A stretch of 64,000 nt of DNA from Fragilaria crotonensis. Its lineage: Eukaryota; Bacillariophyta; Fragilariophyceae; Fragilariales; Fragilariaceae. The notes beneath the pieces were generated by a model, which was not told the DNA's origin, ran no database searches, and saw only the letters and a program-made list of their open reading frames with translations. Shown in pieces: positions 39,228 to 49,807 of the stretch. The translations under genes and the position numbers were made by a program. The stretch spans positions 1 through 64,000 of the forward strand of contig JAKSYS010000315.1 in the NCBI GenBank assembly GCA_022925895.1, read 5' to 3'. Numbering within the stretch: position 1 is the first letter of the stretch; the number at the start of each line of letters is the position of its first letter.

Positions 39228-42200
39228 ATGGTTCGAACGCGATCCGGGAATGAAGTCTTCCATTCGGAAGCATCATACGGTCGTGCAGCAAGGACCGAGT
39301 CAGCACGGCAACGAAAGAAGAGGAAGACTGGATGTGCCGAGAACAAAACAACTACATCTTGCGGCTTGACAACACCGATGGGGGTACTGACAAGACAAGC
39401 AACATCTCAAATGGATGAAGACAAATCATTACTGCTGGCAACTCCACCAAGTGCTTCAATCAGGGCTGGACCTACCCCATCACCCAAGACCGATCAACTT
39501 CTACGAGCTACGACTGCGATGAGGAAACCGAGGTGTACAGATTTTGGAACGGCGAGGCGTTTTGCCTTCCAGGGGCAAGGGTATTTCTTTTGTAGCTCAT
39601 GTGATTTATGGGATGCTCTTCCTGCTGATACCAACAAGAAAGTTTCGATGGACTCGCTCATGTTTGGTTGTAAGGCAAATCACAAGTACTTTTCACACCC
39701 AACAGCACTCCGAAACGACGACTGTTACATCCGGCGAAAGGGGACAGCAGTGTTGGCCCCCGCACCCTCCTCAACACATGTATGTCCTACTATAGTAGTA
39801 GACAACATGCTTCTCGATGATGCAATTGAGTCAGAGGAGGAATCGAATTGTTCATCAAGTGCTACTACTCCTACTAGAAGTTCTGATGTACTAAGAAATG
39901 TCTGTCATGACAATGATGTGGACGAGATCAGCACTAGTACTAACAACAATCAACCACTGATGGACGATGGTTCTGGAGTGGCTGACAATTTCATCATTCC
40001 CGGGTCTGTGACATGCTCTGATCCCGATGATACTAGATCCCCACTGCTTCTTCGAGCTCTGGTGGAGCAACTTAAAGGGAAGCTGGCATTGCTCAAGGAA
40101 CGGAATCGTCGACTCCTCATCGAGAATAAGAAACTAAGAAATGATGCAAGATTGAAGGAGCGGAATGATCGTCAAGCAGGTCCAACAATAACCACCATGC
40201 CTCCACCTCCAGTCGTAATGAATTATTTACGAAGGATGTTCTGGAAGCAGTGAATGGTGTCTTAGGTAGGTACCGACGCTGGGGTGACAATGGAGTGGGC
40301 CAGCTTGTAGCAAAAGTAGTTTGGAGTCAAGACAAGTTTCTTCCACATTTGCTTCGGAAAGCCCGCAAGCACTTCAGAGATAATATATTCACACCCTATA
40401 ACATTCTTCGAGCGATGGACCTTGCTGGAGGTACTCTGTCCTACGAAGGAATCGACATCTTGAGACGTGTGGAGACGGGTGGAGTCAAGCGATTCCGGGG
40501 TTCTATGATCCCATCAAAGTCAGAGTTGAAGCGAATGGCTGGTGCAGTGGAATGGTATGCACGAGAACAGTGTCCATTCCAATCACAACAGACGTCAACA
40601 GGTGAGTCAGTGGAGTTCAACTATCCAAAATCGATGATGTGCATTGCACAAGCATTCCATTTGGATGAGATTGGAAAATCACGGAGCTTGTCAGTTGCTT
40701 CCTCGATTGATGGGGCATCCCTTTCCAAGAATCTCTCTATAATTGCAGGTGGTATAAAAGTAACTGACCGAGCAGCTCGATGCCCAATCACAAACAGACC
40801 ACTTCTTGACAACCCGACTACAATGAGTGCTCAATCCCGTAATCTGTGCATTCCATTGAAGATCATGATGGGGCGAGAGACTAAGGAAACCTTCACTGAA
40901 TTTGGTTCTCTATTCAAGTTTGTGGATGATATGGCAGATGAGGCGACACTTCCAACCGAGATGACAGGATTCATTCCATTCACGTGTATGACTAATTGCG
41001 ACTTGTCAGCACAGTGGAAGGGCTTATGCAAGGGTGGTGCCGCAAAAGTACATACACTGCCTTGCCCTGGATGCGCCACCGAGTCTGACTATCTGGCCAC
41101 TCCAAATGCAAGTCCTTGCACTCGATGGTGCATGGATCATTCAACAGATCCCGATTGGATGTGCTTTCACAAGCAAATGGCAACTCCAGAGAGAGTTGAA
41201 ACAATGCGGGCGGAGGTAACAGAGCTGGTCTCTACATTAGAGACGGCCCTTGTAGAGATACTTGAGGAGTCCCGAATGACTCGCAGTGATGTAGAAACAG
41301 ATACTCCAGCAGAAAGTTCAAGGAATGATACCACCTCGATACACTTTTGTCCTCAGAATTTAAGCCAGAGCCAATCATATGCACATTTGCTTACGAACGA
41401 GTTGATACTGAGAGAGCTTAATATCAATGGCACCTTGGAAACGAGACGAGGGCGTTTGCATCTAGCTCTTCGAGATGAAGCTACAATTGCAAGACTCTCA
41501 AAAGAGATCTCGCATGGCGAAGTTAAGGAAGGTGCATACTTTCTCTTGATGAACACGCTCCCCTGCGTCCTGCACATGGAGAATCGCAACGGTATCAAAA
41601 TCCTTACTATGTTGTTGATTGAAGGCCTGTCAAACGCAAAGAAAAAGTTGCTGTACATCGAGGTGAAAGCCGAGGGCAAGAGAGTTTCTCGTTTCGTATC
41701 TGATATAGAAAATCTTATCAATAGGTCAATCCTCGGAACTTGCGAAGATCCTTGCCAATGGATGTGCCCGTTTGACTTCAAGAAAAAAGAGATTGGTCCA
41801 ATCACGATGGATAACGTTAGAACACGGCGTGTTGTTGATGCTCTTGATGTTATTGTGGATGCGTTTGTCACTGACGATGCTCGCAAACAGTTATGGATGA
41901 CAGCCCTTAACAACTACAGGATATCAATGGTCCTCCTTCGACAGAAGGACGACTTCACAAACGAAACAATTGCATCGTATCAGTGTCATGCTGATAAATT
42001 CTTCCAGGCGTGGGTTCGCTTATGGCAGAAGGAAGGGATTACGAACTATTTTCACATGATAGGATCTGGTCACGTTGCCGATTATCTTTATAAGTGGAAA
42101 AACCTATATCGGTTCTCACAACAAGGCTGGGAAGCGATGAACTCGCTAATCAAGACTTTCTTCTTTAGAAGAACAAACCATGGTGGCGGGGTTAGGGGAG

Positions 42201-42367
42201 CAAGCAAAAAGTCTCGACTGATTCCCATCGCTCGGTGGCTGCAACGACGAATGGTGTTTCTGTGTCGCATAGATGAAGAAACGATTTGTCGGTACATAGC
42301 CGATCATCCGATGCCAGACGGTTTCCGAACACAAGCATTATTGCGAGACGATGACGTCTACGAGTAA
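39228..42367 (+). CDS. Putative transposase of the two-gene element
   Basis: About 1,045 codons from ATG 39228 (MVRTRSGNEVF), with one frame change in the 40140-40205 interval. First part: basic and Ser/Thr-rich, with a metal-binding-like module YFFCSSCDLWDALPAD...FGCKANHKYFSH and a coiled coil LLRALVEQLKGKLALLKERN. Second part, 705 codons: VLGRYRRWGDNGVGQLVAK, FTPYNILRAMDLAGGTLSYE, a cysteine/histidine cluster (CMTNCDLSAQWKGLCKGG, LPCPGCATESDY, CTRWCMDH), then NYFHMIGSGHVADYLYKWKN and GWEAMNSLIKTFFFRRTNH. The last block recurs, in my memory, in multi-copy proteins of protists and invertebrates, which suggests a mobile gene; relation to the KDZ (Kyakuja-Dileera-Zisupton) group is possible but unproven. 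Confidence 0.55.
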
Positions 42368-42390
42368 TAGAAATAAGAGTAAGATGGAAA

Positions 42391-43891
42391 TCATCCATGA
42401 AGTCTTAGTTCAATTAACTCCTTCGCTGTTTGAAGGTCGAAAGACTTCTCTAAACCAAACATGGTGTTGTTACGTTGTGGATAGAAGCACCGAGACCGAA
42501 CCTGAGTTGCATCTACATTAACCACTCGATAAAGACAACCATCACTGTCCTCAAACTCACTCCCCTGTATGATCATCGAGCAATCATCCTCTGATGATTG
42601 GAGTTCACCGACAGCAAAGGGATCGCGTCGACAAATCAACGCGAACAGCAGTGGGTCACATTCTGCAACAACAAGATGATTTGCAGAATAAGTATATCTC
42701 CTGTATCGGATGGTGACAAATAGTTTGCTGCAGCCATCAAATTCAAGATCAATCCCATCGCGAACAGTCTTGGAGTTGAATACAGGTTCTTGAGCATCAG
42801 AACCACAAACGACATTAATGATGTCGTTCTGCCACAGACCCTTCGGTGCTGATATCTTGGGCAAGCGACATCGTTGCCCTGCAGTCACTGATTCTCCGAA
42901 CACATAGCACAGTCTTCGTAGATGAGCCTTTGTTTCAAACCTGAGAATTGTGCAGTTCTTGCTTACTTGAGCAGCCTTTACCACCAACCCACTCTCGGTA
43001 ACTCGATGACGGCGAATTCTTGTTGATGTTCCGCTAGCAGCATTATTAAATAAATCATGAAATTGCCATCGGAGAAATCCCCACGTCTCGGCTGTGAAAT
43101 TAGACACCCTGCAACTTTCTTTTCCGTAGAGGCCCTGCAGATGCGAATATCGACCTACTAGAAGCTTCGACATCTCCAGTTTGATGCATATCACACTGTT
43201 CCAAATGCGACTCGGAAAGCAATCATGGTACCTTGAGCATGTGTAGCTTGACGGGAAGGGAAGACAGTGTCCATCGGGCACATCAATCAGCATCGATTTC
43301 TCTGTCCCCTGTTGGAACCTGTATCTTACGATGAAGGCGATTGCCATACCTTGACAGGTGTAGAACAAATTGCAGGCATCTTTGAGGACAACATGGCTGA
43401 AGACGAAGGCCAAGTTCACGATATCATTGCATGAAATAACCCGAAGCTCCGCCATCTGGACAATCTCAGGTAGATGTCGCAGATGGTTGTCATCCAACAG
43501 GATACAAAATACCATCCATCGAATCGAATTCTGCTAACCGCTTGAAGACATTCACTTGAACGGTCAAAGGTCTTGTTGGCATGGTGTTGCTTGTGGCTAC
43601 GATGCCAACAATCCTTGCAACCACACCATTATGCACATTGCTTCCTGATGTGCCAGTCACGTCGGGTGCGAGAAGCACAAATGTACCTGGGAGTAGATCA
43701 GCCTTCAGTTGTTTGGAATAACAGGCAAAAAATGGAGGCCCTTCATCCCAATGTGGCTCAACACCTTCCCAAAATGCCGAATTGACCATCAGAGCAACGC
43801 AATCGAATCGAATGGCTTGGTTGAGGGAGTGATTGTTGATAGTTATGTCAGAGCTATTCAGTGTGAATAGCACGACGTGGCTGGTCGACAA
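42391..43891 (-). CDS. Second gene of the two-gene element, unknown function
   Basis: About 500 codons from ATG 43891 (MSTSHVVLFTLNSSD), with one frame change near 43500. The N-terminal part has ADLLPGTFVLLAPDVTG and NGVVARIVGIVATSN, a pattern faintly like a BAH- or SH3-type chromatin domain. The rest includes LPEIVQMAELRVISCNDIVN, AETWGFLRWQFHDLFNNAAS, RHRVTESGLVVKAAQ and CYVFGESVTAGQRCRLP. It looks like a real protein by length and composition, but I recognise no family. Its stop is 23 bp from that of the transposase-like gene, so the two converge inside one element. Confidence 0.5.
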
Positions 43892-44438
43892 GAAAAGCGG
43901 TTAAAAATCTTGAAGTATTTTACTTACATAGAGGCTGTTATGGTACGTTAAAGCATAAATACAAAAACGGTTTCGTCTCCGTAAAGACGACACCGAGATG
44001 TATACAGAGCCATAGATGTACGATCGAGTCATTTATGAAATGGTCGAGACATCGTCAAAAGTCATGAAGGCCTCTGGTCGCTATTGCTTTGGGACTCCGG
44101 TGAGCCGACGGAGAATCTCGTCGATGATTCGCTGTCAGCACGTCGCCCTTTTTTTGACAAAATTATGTCACGAGTGAAGGCATCACAGATGAACACACGA
44201 ACCTTTTCGTGTTCGTAAATGACAGCCGATCCGTCCGAGCATCAATTTTTGTCACAAATTGACTTCGATTGAATCTCGAAGCAATCACCAGCCGAGAAAA
44301 GGAAAAGCTGGCCTATCTTTCACAATCGACGACTTGGGTTGGTACCGGCGTTGTTTTCCTTCTCCTTTTGTCAGGAATCTACCTCTTCCATTCCACGCCT
44401 GCGGAACTCAGCAGTAGTACGTAATTGAAAAGTGCACC
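43892..44438. other. Right end of the element and leader of the first S51 gene
   Basis: Contains the right inverted repeat (44070-44091), a hairpin ACACGAA..TTCGTGT at about 44195, and a 53-codon frame without ATG (44263-44424) that reads a basic helix and a membrane segment, WVGTGVVFLLLLSGIYLFHS, ending 14 bp before the S51 start codon. The last may be a relic exon. Confidence 0.35.
44070..44091 (-). repeat. Right terminal inverted repeat (candidate)
   Basis: GCCTCTGGTCGCTATTG followed by CTTTG; reverse complement of the left repeat with two mismatches. Confidence 0.6.
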
Positions 44439-45512
44439 ATGCCAAGAACTTTCAAAGCCCCTCCGAATCTCAAGGGTTTGTTCGCTGGATCTGGATCCGA
44501 CGGACTCAATGAACCTCAGTTAACAAGCGCCATTCTTGATCTCGTCGGGGACAAGGCACATCCCAACATCCTGTATTTGGGAACCGCTACCTATGACTTG
44601 CCGGGACCCCGACTCCGGCAGACCGAACGGTTCCTCGAGGCCGGTTGCACTGTCACGTCCTTGGATGTTGTGACCGAGACGTCAACGATGCAGAGCGGCT
44701 GGAAAAGCTTTGTTGACGCCGGTTGCACGGTCCGTTCCTTGGATATCGTCTCCAGCGCACCAGGTGATATGGCTGCGGCCATGGAAACTGCCGACGTAGT
44801 GGTTGTGAGTGGCGGGAACACCCTCTACGCCGTTGATCGATTTAAACGATTGGGACTTCATGAGCTGCTCAGAAGCGCCATGAATCGGGGAGTTGTTCTG
44901 ACGGGAGGGAGCGCTGGGGCCATTTGTTGGTTCGACGGCGGTCACTCGGATAGCATGGATCCTGACTCATTCAAACCCGTCATGTTGGCTGAAGCCGACC
45001 ATGGGGGAGACGAAAGTAGCGCCGCGCCGACAAACGACCAAGACAGGAAGCCATGGGAATACATTCGTGTTGATGGTCTAGGCTTCCTGCCAGGGATCGT
45101 CTGTCCTCATCATGACAAGATACAAAGCAACGGGGTCTTGCGCGCAATCGACTTTGACGTCATGCTTTTGGACCACCCAAGCGAAGTAGGTATTGGAATT
45201 GATCACTGGGCTGCGCTTGAAGTGAATCAAGGTCGGTTTAGGGTGGTCTCTCTCGAAGGAAAGGAAGGTTCGGTCCTTCCTGACAAAACGTTTTCGCCTG
45301 AGAGAAAAGGCGTCCCAGGCGTATGGCTCAAGGAAGTCCGCGACGATGGCCGTGTGCATTCTAGGCTCTGTCCCGAAAGCGGCTTTATATCCGATTTGAT
45401 CCGAGTCCCAGTTGAGATCAATCACGACCCTCGTGTCGAAGTTTGCCGGGAACTTAACCCAGATGATGCCCCGGCGCATGTGCTGTTGAGCGCTGTGATG
45501 GGGAGCGTTTAG
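44439..45512 (+). CDS. S51-family serine peptidase (peptidase E / cyanophycinase-like), copy 1
   Basis: 357 residues. S51 enzymes are serine peptidases with a nucleophile elbow and act on Asp-containing dipeptides or cyanophycin-like peptides. Marks: KGLFAGSGSDGLNEPQL, NILYLGTATYDLPGPR, VVVSGGNTLYAVDRF, the nucleophile in TGGSAGAICWFDGG, CPHHDKIQSNGVLRA with candidate histidines, and GIDHWAALEV. No signal peptide, so probably cytosolic. Odd: EAGCTVTSLDVV is followed 26 residues later by DAGCTVRSLDIV, an in-frame duplication of one strand-helix unit that the neighbouring copy lacks. The ATG at 44439 aligns with the MAGNPF start of copy 2. Confidence 0.88.
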   Translation: MPRTFKAPPNLKGLFAGSGSDGLNEPQLTSAILDLVGDKAHPNILYLGTATYDLPGPRLRQTERFLEAGCTVTSLDVVTETSTMQSGWKSFVDAGCTVRSLDIVSSAPGDMAAAMETADVVVVSGGNTLYAVDRFKRLGLHELLRSAMNRGVVLTGGSAGAICWFDGGHSDSMDPDSFKPVMLAEADHGGDESSAAPTNDQDRKPWEYIRVDGLGFLPGIVCPHHDKIQSNGVLRAIDFDVMLLDHPSEVGIGIDHWAALEVNQGRFRVVSLEGKEGSVLPDKTFSPERKGVPGVWLKEVRDDGRVHSRLCPESGFISDLIRVPVEINHDPRVEVCRELNPDDAPAHVLLSAVMGSV

Positions 45513-46916
45513 TTTGTGGCTAAACCCAGATTCTCGGTACCTGTTTTGTTGAGCGGCTGGGGTTGGTATTCAGTTTGCTGGCTGAATCCAGGATCAAAGT
45601 CTTCGACTTAGAAGGTCCCCTTAGAGTATGTAGAAAGCAAATTATAGAAATATCTCCTATAGACAATTGCTGCGATGTTATTGTTATCCAAGGAGCCCGC
45701 TTAAGGAATCTGGCGGGATCGATTCTGCCGCATCGTCTGCTGGACTGTCCTTTCGACAGGGCTCGCTGGCTAGCGGCATCCTGAATTTGCTATGTTCATT
45801 GTAGTTGTGAGCTAGAACTGAAGACTTCTTCCATCAACAGTTTTAAAAAATCCTTGGCATATCCCATGCCCCATGGTGTTAATAGCATTGCCTATTGCCA
45901 ATAAATGAGGGAAATCCGCAGTCTAAACTCGTTTAAAACATGACGACCATGGATTCATGGTGTATTGAGTAAGTGTTACGGTTTTGTGGACCATACGACT
46001 AGTACACCAAAAAGGTAGACAAATGGCTACCAGTAGTATCGATTACATACCGTACTACTGGTTCACGACTAACGGTAGTACTTATCATAGAGGTGTTTTG
46101 GGTTTTGGGCGGGTCGAGTGCACAGTGTGCACTGCACAATGCACACTGCAAGGCGAATTCAGCGACGGAATGGACGGCGAGCCTGCAAGTACTAGTACTA
46201 GTACTAGTACCGTGATAGAAGAAGTGCGAATGTGTCAGTACAGTACTGTATCGGTAAACGGTACAAGTACTGAACAATCAAAGGAAGATTTTGTGTCAAT
46301 TGCTTGCATCTCGTGAATCGTCCCTTTCTTGCCAGCTGTTGTTATCATACACCGTGAGACATGGATTTTCCGATCACATGACGGAAGTTCAACATGAAAC
46401 TTCTCCACCATGCGAGGAACAAAAATCGAAGTACGAGTGACGCACTTAAGAGAACAGGTGCACGGCCGTTACATTGGTAGGGGTTTCGGTATACATTGAT
46501 GATGATGTTATCAACAATCTATCGCGATTTCCTTCCAGGGATGCGTGCTCGGGAATGGTCACGAATGCAGGTCGGAGTACCCACACACACAATTTCAACA
46601 CCAACTGCAGTGATCAAAATAAATTTCGTGTAATTTCTTTTCGACACGATCGGTGCCTCCCCAATTTGGTGTCATAAAAACGTGTCTCCTGCATCAATGC
46701 AACACATCTTCCCAAGACCAACCACGCTCATAATACAAAGGCTAGAGGCATTAAGGGAAGATGCGTTTGCTTGGCAACCATGAATACGAAGGGGCTCCTC
46801 AAACCCTCTGTCGATCTCGATCGGACCCATCGCTTCCTGCGTTTGAGTTGTTGAAAGGCGACACACTTGATACGCCCACGTGCGTGGAGTTTAAACGTTT
46901 GACGCGTCACAAGACC
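45513..46916. other. Spacer between the two S51 genes
   Basis: 1.4 kb with no gene supported. It contains an ACTAGTACTAGTACTAGTAC tract at about 46190-46210 and a GTGCACAGTGTGCACTGCAC palindromic stretch near 46119. In the second half an in-frame ATG at 46761 lies upstream of copy 2. Confidence 0.4.
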
Positions 46917-47885
46917 ATGGCTGGAAACCCATTCTCCTTTGATGCACCACCTAAAATGAAGGGATTGTTTGTCGGATCTGGATCGGACGGCCTCAACGAA
47001 CCGTGGATGACTCGTGCCATTCTGGACCTGATCGAAGACAAGGACAAGACACCCAATGTGTTGTACTTGGGAACGGCAACCTATGATTTGCCAGGACCTC
47101 GCCAACGTCAAACACATTGCTTTGTTGAAGCCGGGTGCGAAGTGACATCGTTGGATGTCACTTTTAGCGTCCCTGATGATATGGCCCTCAAGGTTGAAGT
47201 TGCCGATGTCATTGTTGTCAGCGGAGGGAACACTCTTTACGCAGTCGACCGTTGGAAGCACATTGGCTTGCATGACCTTCTCCGTAGAGCAATGCATCGA
47301 GGAGCGGTGCTCACGGGAGGCAGCGCTGGTGGGATCTGTTGGTTTGACGGCGGTCATTCCGATTGTATGGACCCTTCCACTTTCAAGGAAGCCATGCTCG
47401 CGGCCGCCGACAAGGAAGGAGACGAAAGCAGCGATGCCCCGCTCTGTGCTAAGGATAAGCAATCTTGGGAGTACGTTCGCGTTGACGCTTTGGCCTTCTT
47501 GCCCGGACTTGTGTGCCCTCATCACGACAAGAAACAAAGCAACGGGGTCTTGCGTGCGAACAGTTTCGACGCGATGCTCCTGGCGCATCCAAACGAATTT
47601 GGGATCGGAATTGATCACTGGGCTGCTCTGGAACTCCACAATGGTCATTTCAGGGTTCTATCTGTGGAAGGAAAGGAAGGTTCTGTTCTCCCAGACGGTA
47701 CCTTCTCGCCAGATCGAGCTGGAGTTCCTGGCATCTGGCTCAAAAAGGTTCAGGATGACGGGCGCGTCCATGCTATGCTATGTCCCCAGAGTGGGAAGAT
47801 AAGTGACTTGCTCCGCATCCCTTCCAGGATTGATCATGATCCACGTGTCGACGAATGCCGTCGACTCAACCCTCCAGCACACTAG
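46917..47885 (+). CDS. S51-family serine peptidase, copy 2
   Basis: 322 residues from ATG 46917, chosen because the protein then aligns with copy 1; an in-frame ATG at 46761 would add 52 poorly protein-like residues. Same motifs: KGLFVGSGSDGLNEPWM, NVLYLGTATYDLPGPRQR, VVSGGNTLYAVDRW, nucleophile in TGGSAGGICWFDGG, CPHHDKKQSNGVLRAN, IGIDHWAALEL. It carries the normal single EAGCEVTSLDV unit. The pair is a tandem duplication, diverged enough to be old, with both copies intact. Confidence 0.88.
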   Translation: MAGNPFSFDAPPKMKGLFVGSGSDGLNEPWMTRAILDLIEDKDKTPNVLYLGTATYDLPGPRQRQTHCFVEAGCEVTSLDVTFSVPDDMALKVEVADVIVVSGGNTLYAVDRWKHIGLHDLLRRAMHRGAVLTGGSAGGICWFDGGHSDCMDPSTFKEAMLAAADKEGDESSDAPLCAKDKQSWEYVRVDALAFLPGLVCPHHDKKQSNGVLRANSFDAMLLAHPNEFGIGIDHWAALELHNGHFRVLSVEGKEGSVLPDGTFSPDRAGVPGIWLKKVQDDGRVHAMLCPQSGKISDLLRIPSRIDHDPRVDECRRLNPPAH

Positions 47886-48081
47886 ATACAGCAGTCAGTT
47901 GAGCAACCCCGTCGGTTGCATACTCTGCCTGCATTTTTACACGCATAGACGCCCGTGGTATAAACATAGAATATTATCCTTGTCTTTCCTTTGTTTTTGG
48001 TCGAGGTCGCCTATCCAAAAAAGTAGATTCGCTTGATGAACGCTCGTCCCAGTGGCTTGCTCATGATCGGCAGGAGTGAAC

Positions 48082-49137
48082 CTACAGTAGACTCAGGCAT
48101 TCAGGTACAGGCGTCAGGACGCTTCCATCCTTGGCATGCGACAGGATGTTCTCCACGGTGAGGGCTCCCATGGCAGCTCGCGTTTCAACAGTGGCAGTAC
48201 CGACATGGGGGAGGAGCACAACATTTTCTAGGGCTCGGAGTGCTTCTGGGATGTGTGGTTCGTTCTCAAAGACATCGAGGCCAGCCGATCCCAATCGTCC
48301 TCCTTGTAGCGCAAGAATAAGCTCTTGTTCATCCACAACACTCCCACGTGCTACGTTGATGAGCACACCGTCAGGTCCCAACGCGTTCATCACCTCCGCA
48401 TTGACGATATGTTTGGTGTCAGGTCCACCTGGAACGATGCAAATCAGGCAATCTACATCCCGAGCCATTTCCAGCAGTGAATCGTAGTATCTCCATGGTA
48501 AGTCTTCTTTTCTAGTTCGACAATGATACGACACGGAGGCTCCAAAGGCCATTGCCTTCTCGCCAATCGCTCGTCCGATCCGCCCCATGCCCAAAATTCC
48601 AACCTTACGATAGTCGGCTGTTCGGGTCAACGCGTGACTTTTCCGTTCCCATGATCCCGAACGAGCATGATTTTCGCATGACCGAAAGCTTCGATAGCAG
48701 GCCAGCATCAACAAGATGGCTGTCGTGGATGTCTCGGCGTTCAACTCGGCCACATTCGCGGTGTGCGTCACCACAATGTTGTTCCGGACGGCAGCGTCAA
48801 CATCGATTCCATCGTATCCTACGCCGTTGCAGCTGATAAGCTTCAGATTCGGAAGATACGATAAGTAGGACCCAGGAAGACCATCATGACCATTTGTCAG
48901 GACGTAGCGAACGGATTCGCCGTGTTCTTGGAGCCATTCATCAATATTGAGGTGAGAGTCCAAATCGGAAGCTTCGTGAACCTCGAGATCTGAATTTCGG
49001 AGCGTTTCCAGCATGTCATTCGAAGCCGGACCAAAAACTAGTATCTTGTTCATCACAATTGCGAGGGAGACAGTAAAGAATGGAGACAAGACGACGACCA
49101 TCGCTGTGAGGGATTGATCGTGAGAATTCATGAGCAT
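48082..49137 (-). CDS. D-2-hydroxyacid dehydrogenase (glyoxylate/hydroxypyruvate reductase-like)
   Basis: 351 residues. NAD(P)H-dependent reduction of a 2-oxo acid such as glyoxylate or hydroxypyruvate, as in photorespiratory metabolism. The substrate domain has LKLISCNGVGYDGIDVDAA and THTANVAELNAETSTTAILL; the nucleotide-binding domain has VGILGMGRIGRAIGEKA; the catalytic residues are in LINVARGSVVDE (Arg), GLDVFENEP (Glu) and LLPHVGTAT (His). Family similarity starts at MNKILVFGPASND (ATG at 49053); the longer start at 49137 adds 28 residues with a hydrophobic run (VVVLSPFFTVSLAIV) that may be a targeting peptide or may not be translated. Intronless. Confidence 0.9.
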   Translation of the reverse strand: MLMNSHDQSLTAMVVVLSPFFTVSLAIVMNKILVFGPASNDMLETLRNSDLEVHEASDLDSHLNIDEWLQEHGESVRYVLTNGHDGLPGSYLSYLPNLKLISCNGVGYDGIDVDAAVRNNIVVTHTANVAELNAETSTTAILLMLACYRSFRSCENHARSGSWERKSHALTRTADYRKVGILGMGRIGRAIGEKAMAFGASVSYHCRTRKEDLPWRYYDSLLEMARDVDCLICIVPGGPDTKHIVNAEVMNALGPDGVLINVARGSVVDEQELILALQGGRLGSAGLDVFENEPHIPEALRALENVVLLPHVGTATVETRAAMGALTVENILSHAKDGSVLTPVPECLSLL

Positions 49138-49799
49138 GTGAAATCTTCGTCACACACAGTGTCGAGCAACAGTGTCGTACTCCAGTAGATAGTAATACTG
49201 TATGTCATACTGAGAGTACGTCATAAGCATACTACCGGATGTTAGTTCGACTGTCGACGGCTGGACGATTGTGAGGGTTAATCAAGTCCCAGATCAAGTG
49301 TTTCTTGCACAGGCCCGCCCCTTACATCGTACTATGCATACCTCGCACCGGAAGCAGTAGACGACATTTCTCAAAGCCCCACCGCTCTTCAGTTTTATTT
49401 ATTATGAACGGACCTAGAGACAAAGCACGACACGTGCCGAGAGTGCCGATTCTCCGAGCGGAATCTTGGAGTGCTTGATCAGAAGTCGCTCAAGACGAAT
49501 TAGCGTGGACGAACAGGAACGAACTGAAGGAAGTTTTAAGCCTACCGGGAGAACAGAGTTCTCACTCATCCTTCTAGGAAAATCTTTAACGTCGACCACT
49601 CTATGATAGTCGTAGAGGGCTATACTTACCGTACGGGAGCTGTTGTCTTCCGGGAACTGTTACCCAACGGGCACAATCGCATGTTAGGTCGGTGTCGAGA
49701 AAGTCTGAGTTGAAAGTTAGTCCTAATAACGAATCCTGTGGATTCACAGAAGTCGCCTCGGCTGTACTGCACGTTGAACGGTATGGGAAGTGCTAGTGT
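49138..49799. other. Intergenic, no gene seen
   Basis: Promoter side of the dehydrogenase, then AT-rich sequence. Short GTACTCCAGTA-type words at about 49177-49188. Confidence 0.4.
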
Positions 49800-49807
49800 A
49801 TGCATAA

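Larger units (their letters stand above)
38762..44091. mobile_element. Unclassified two-gene DNA transposon
   Basis: Two long convergent genes (39228-42367 on +, 42391-43891 on -) are bracketed by imperfect inverted repeats at 38762-38783 and 44070-44091 that share the exact 17-mer CAATAGCGACCAGAGGC. A 108-base hairpin lies 84 bp inside the left repeat. The + gene carries features of a transposase-like family I know from repeated genes in diatoms and other eukaryotes. No reverse transcriptase, capsid or integrase is present. I found no clear target-site duplication next to the repeats, so the exact ends remain provisional. Both genes show one frame change, so this copy is probably inactive. 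Confidence 0.55.

Noticed and set aside
38754-44099. 8-bp target duplication around the two-gene element
   Set aside because: Bases outside the inverted repeats (GCACCAGT and GGACTCCG) do not match, so none is claimed.
46761-46916. N-terminal extension of the second S51 peptidase
   Set aside because: The paralogue starts at the equivalent of 46917, and the extra 52 residues show no targeting signal.
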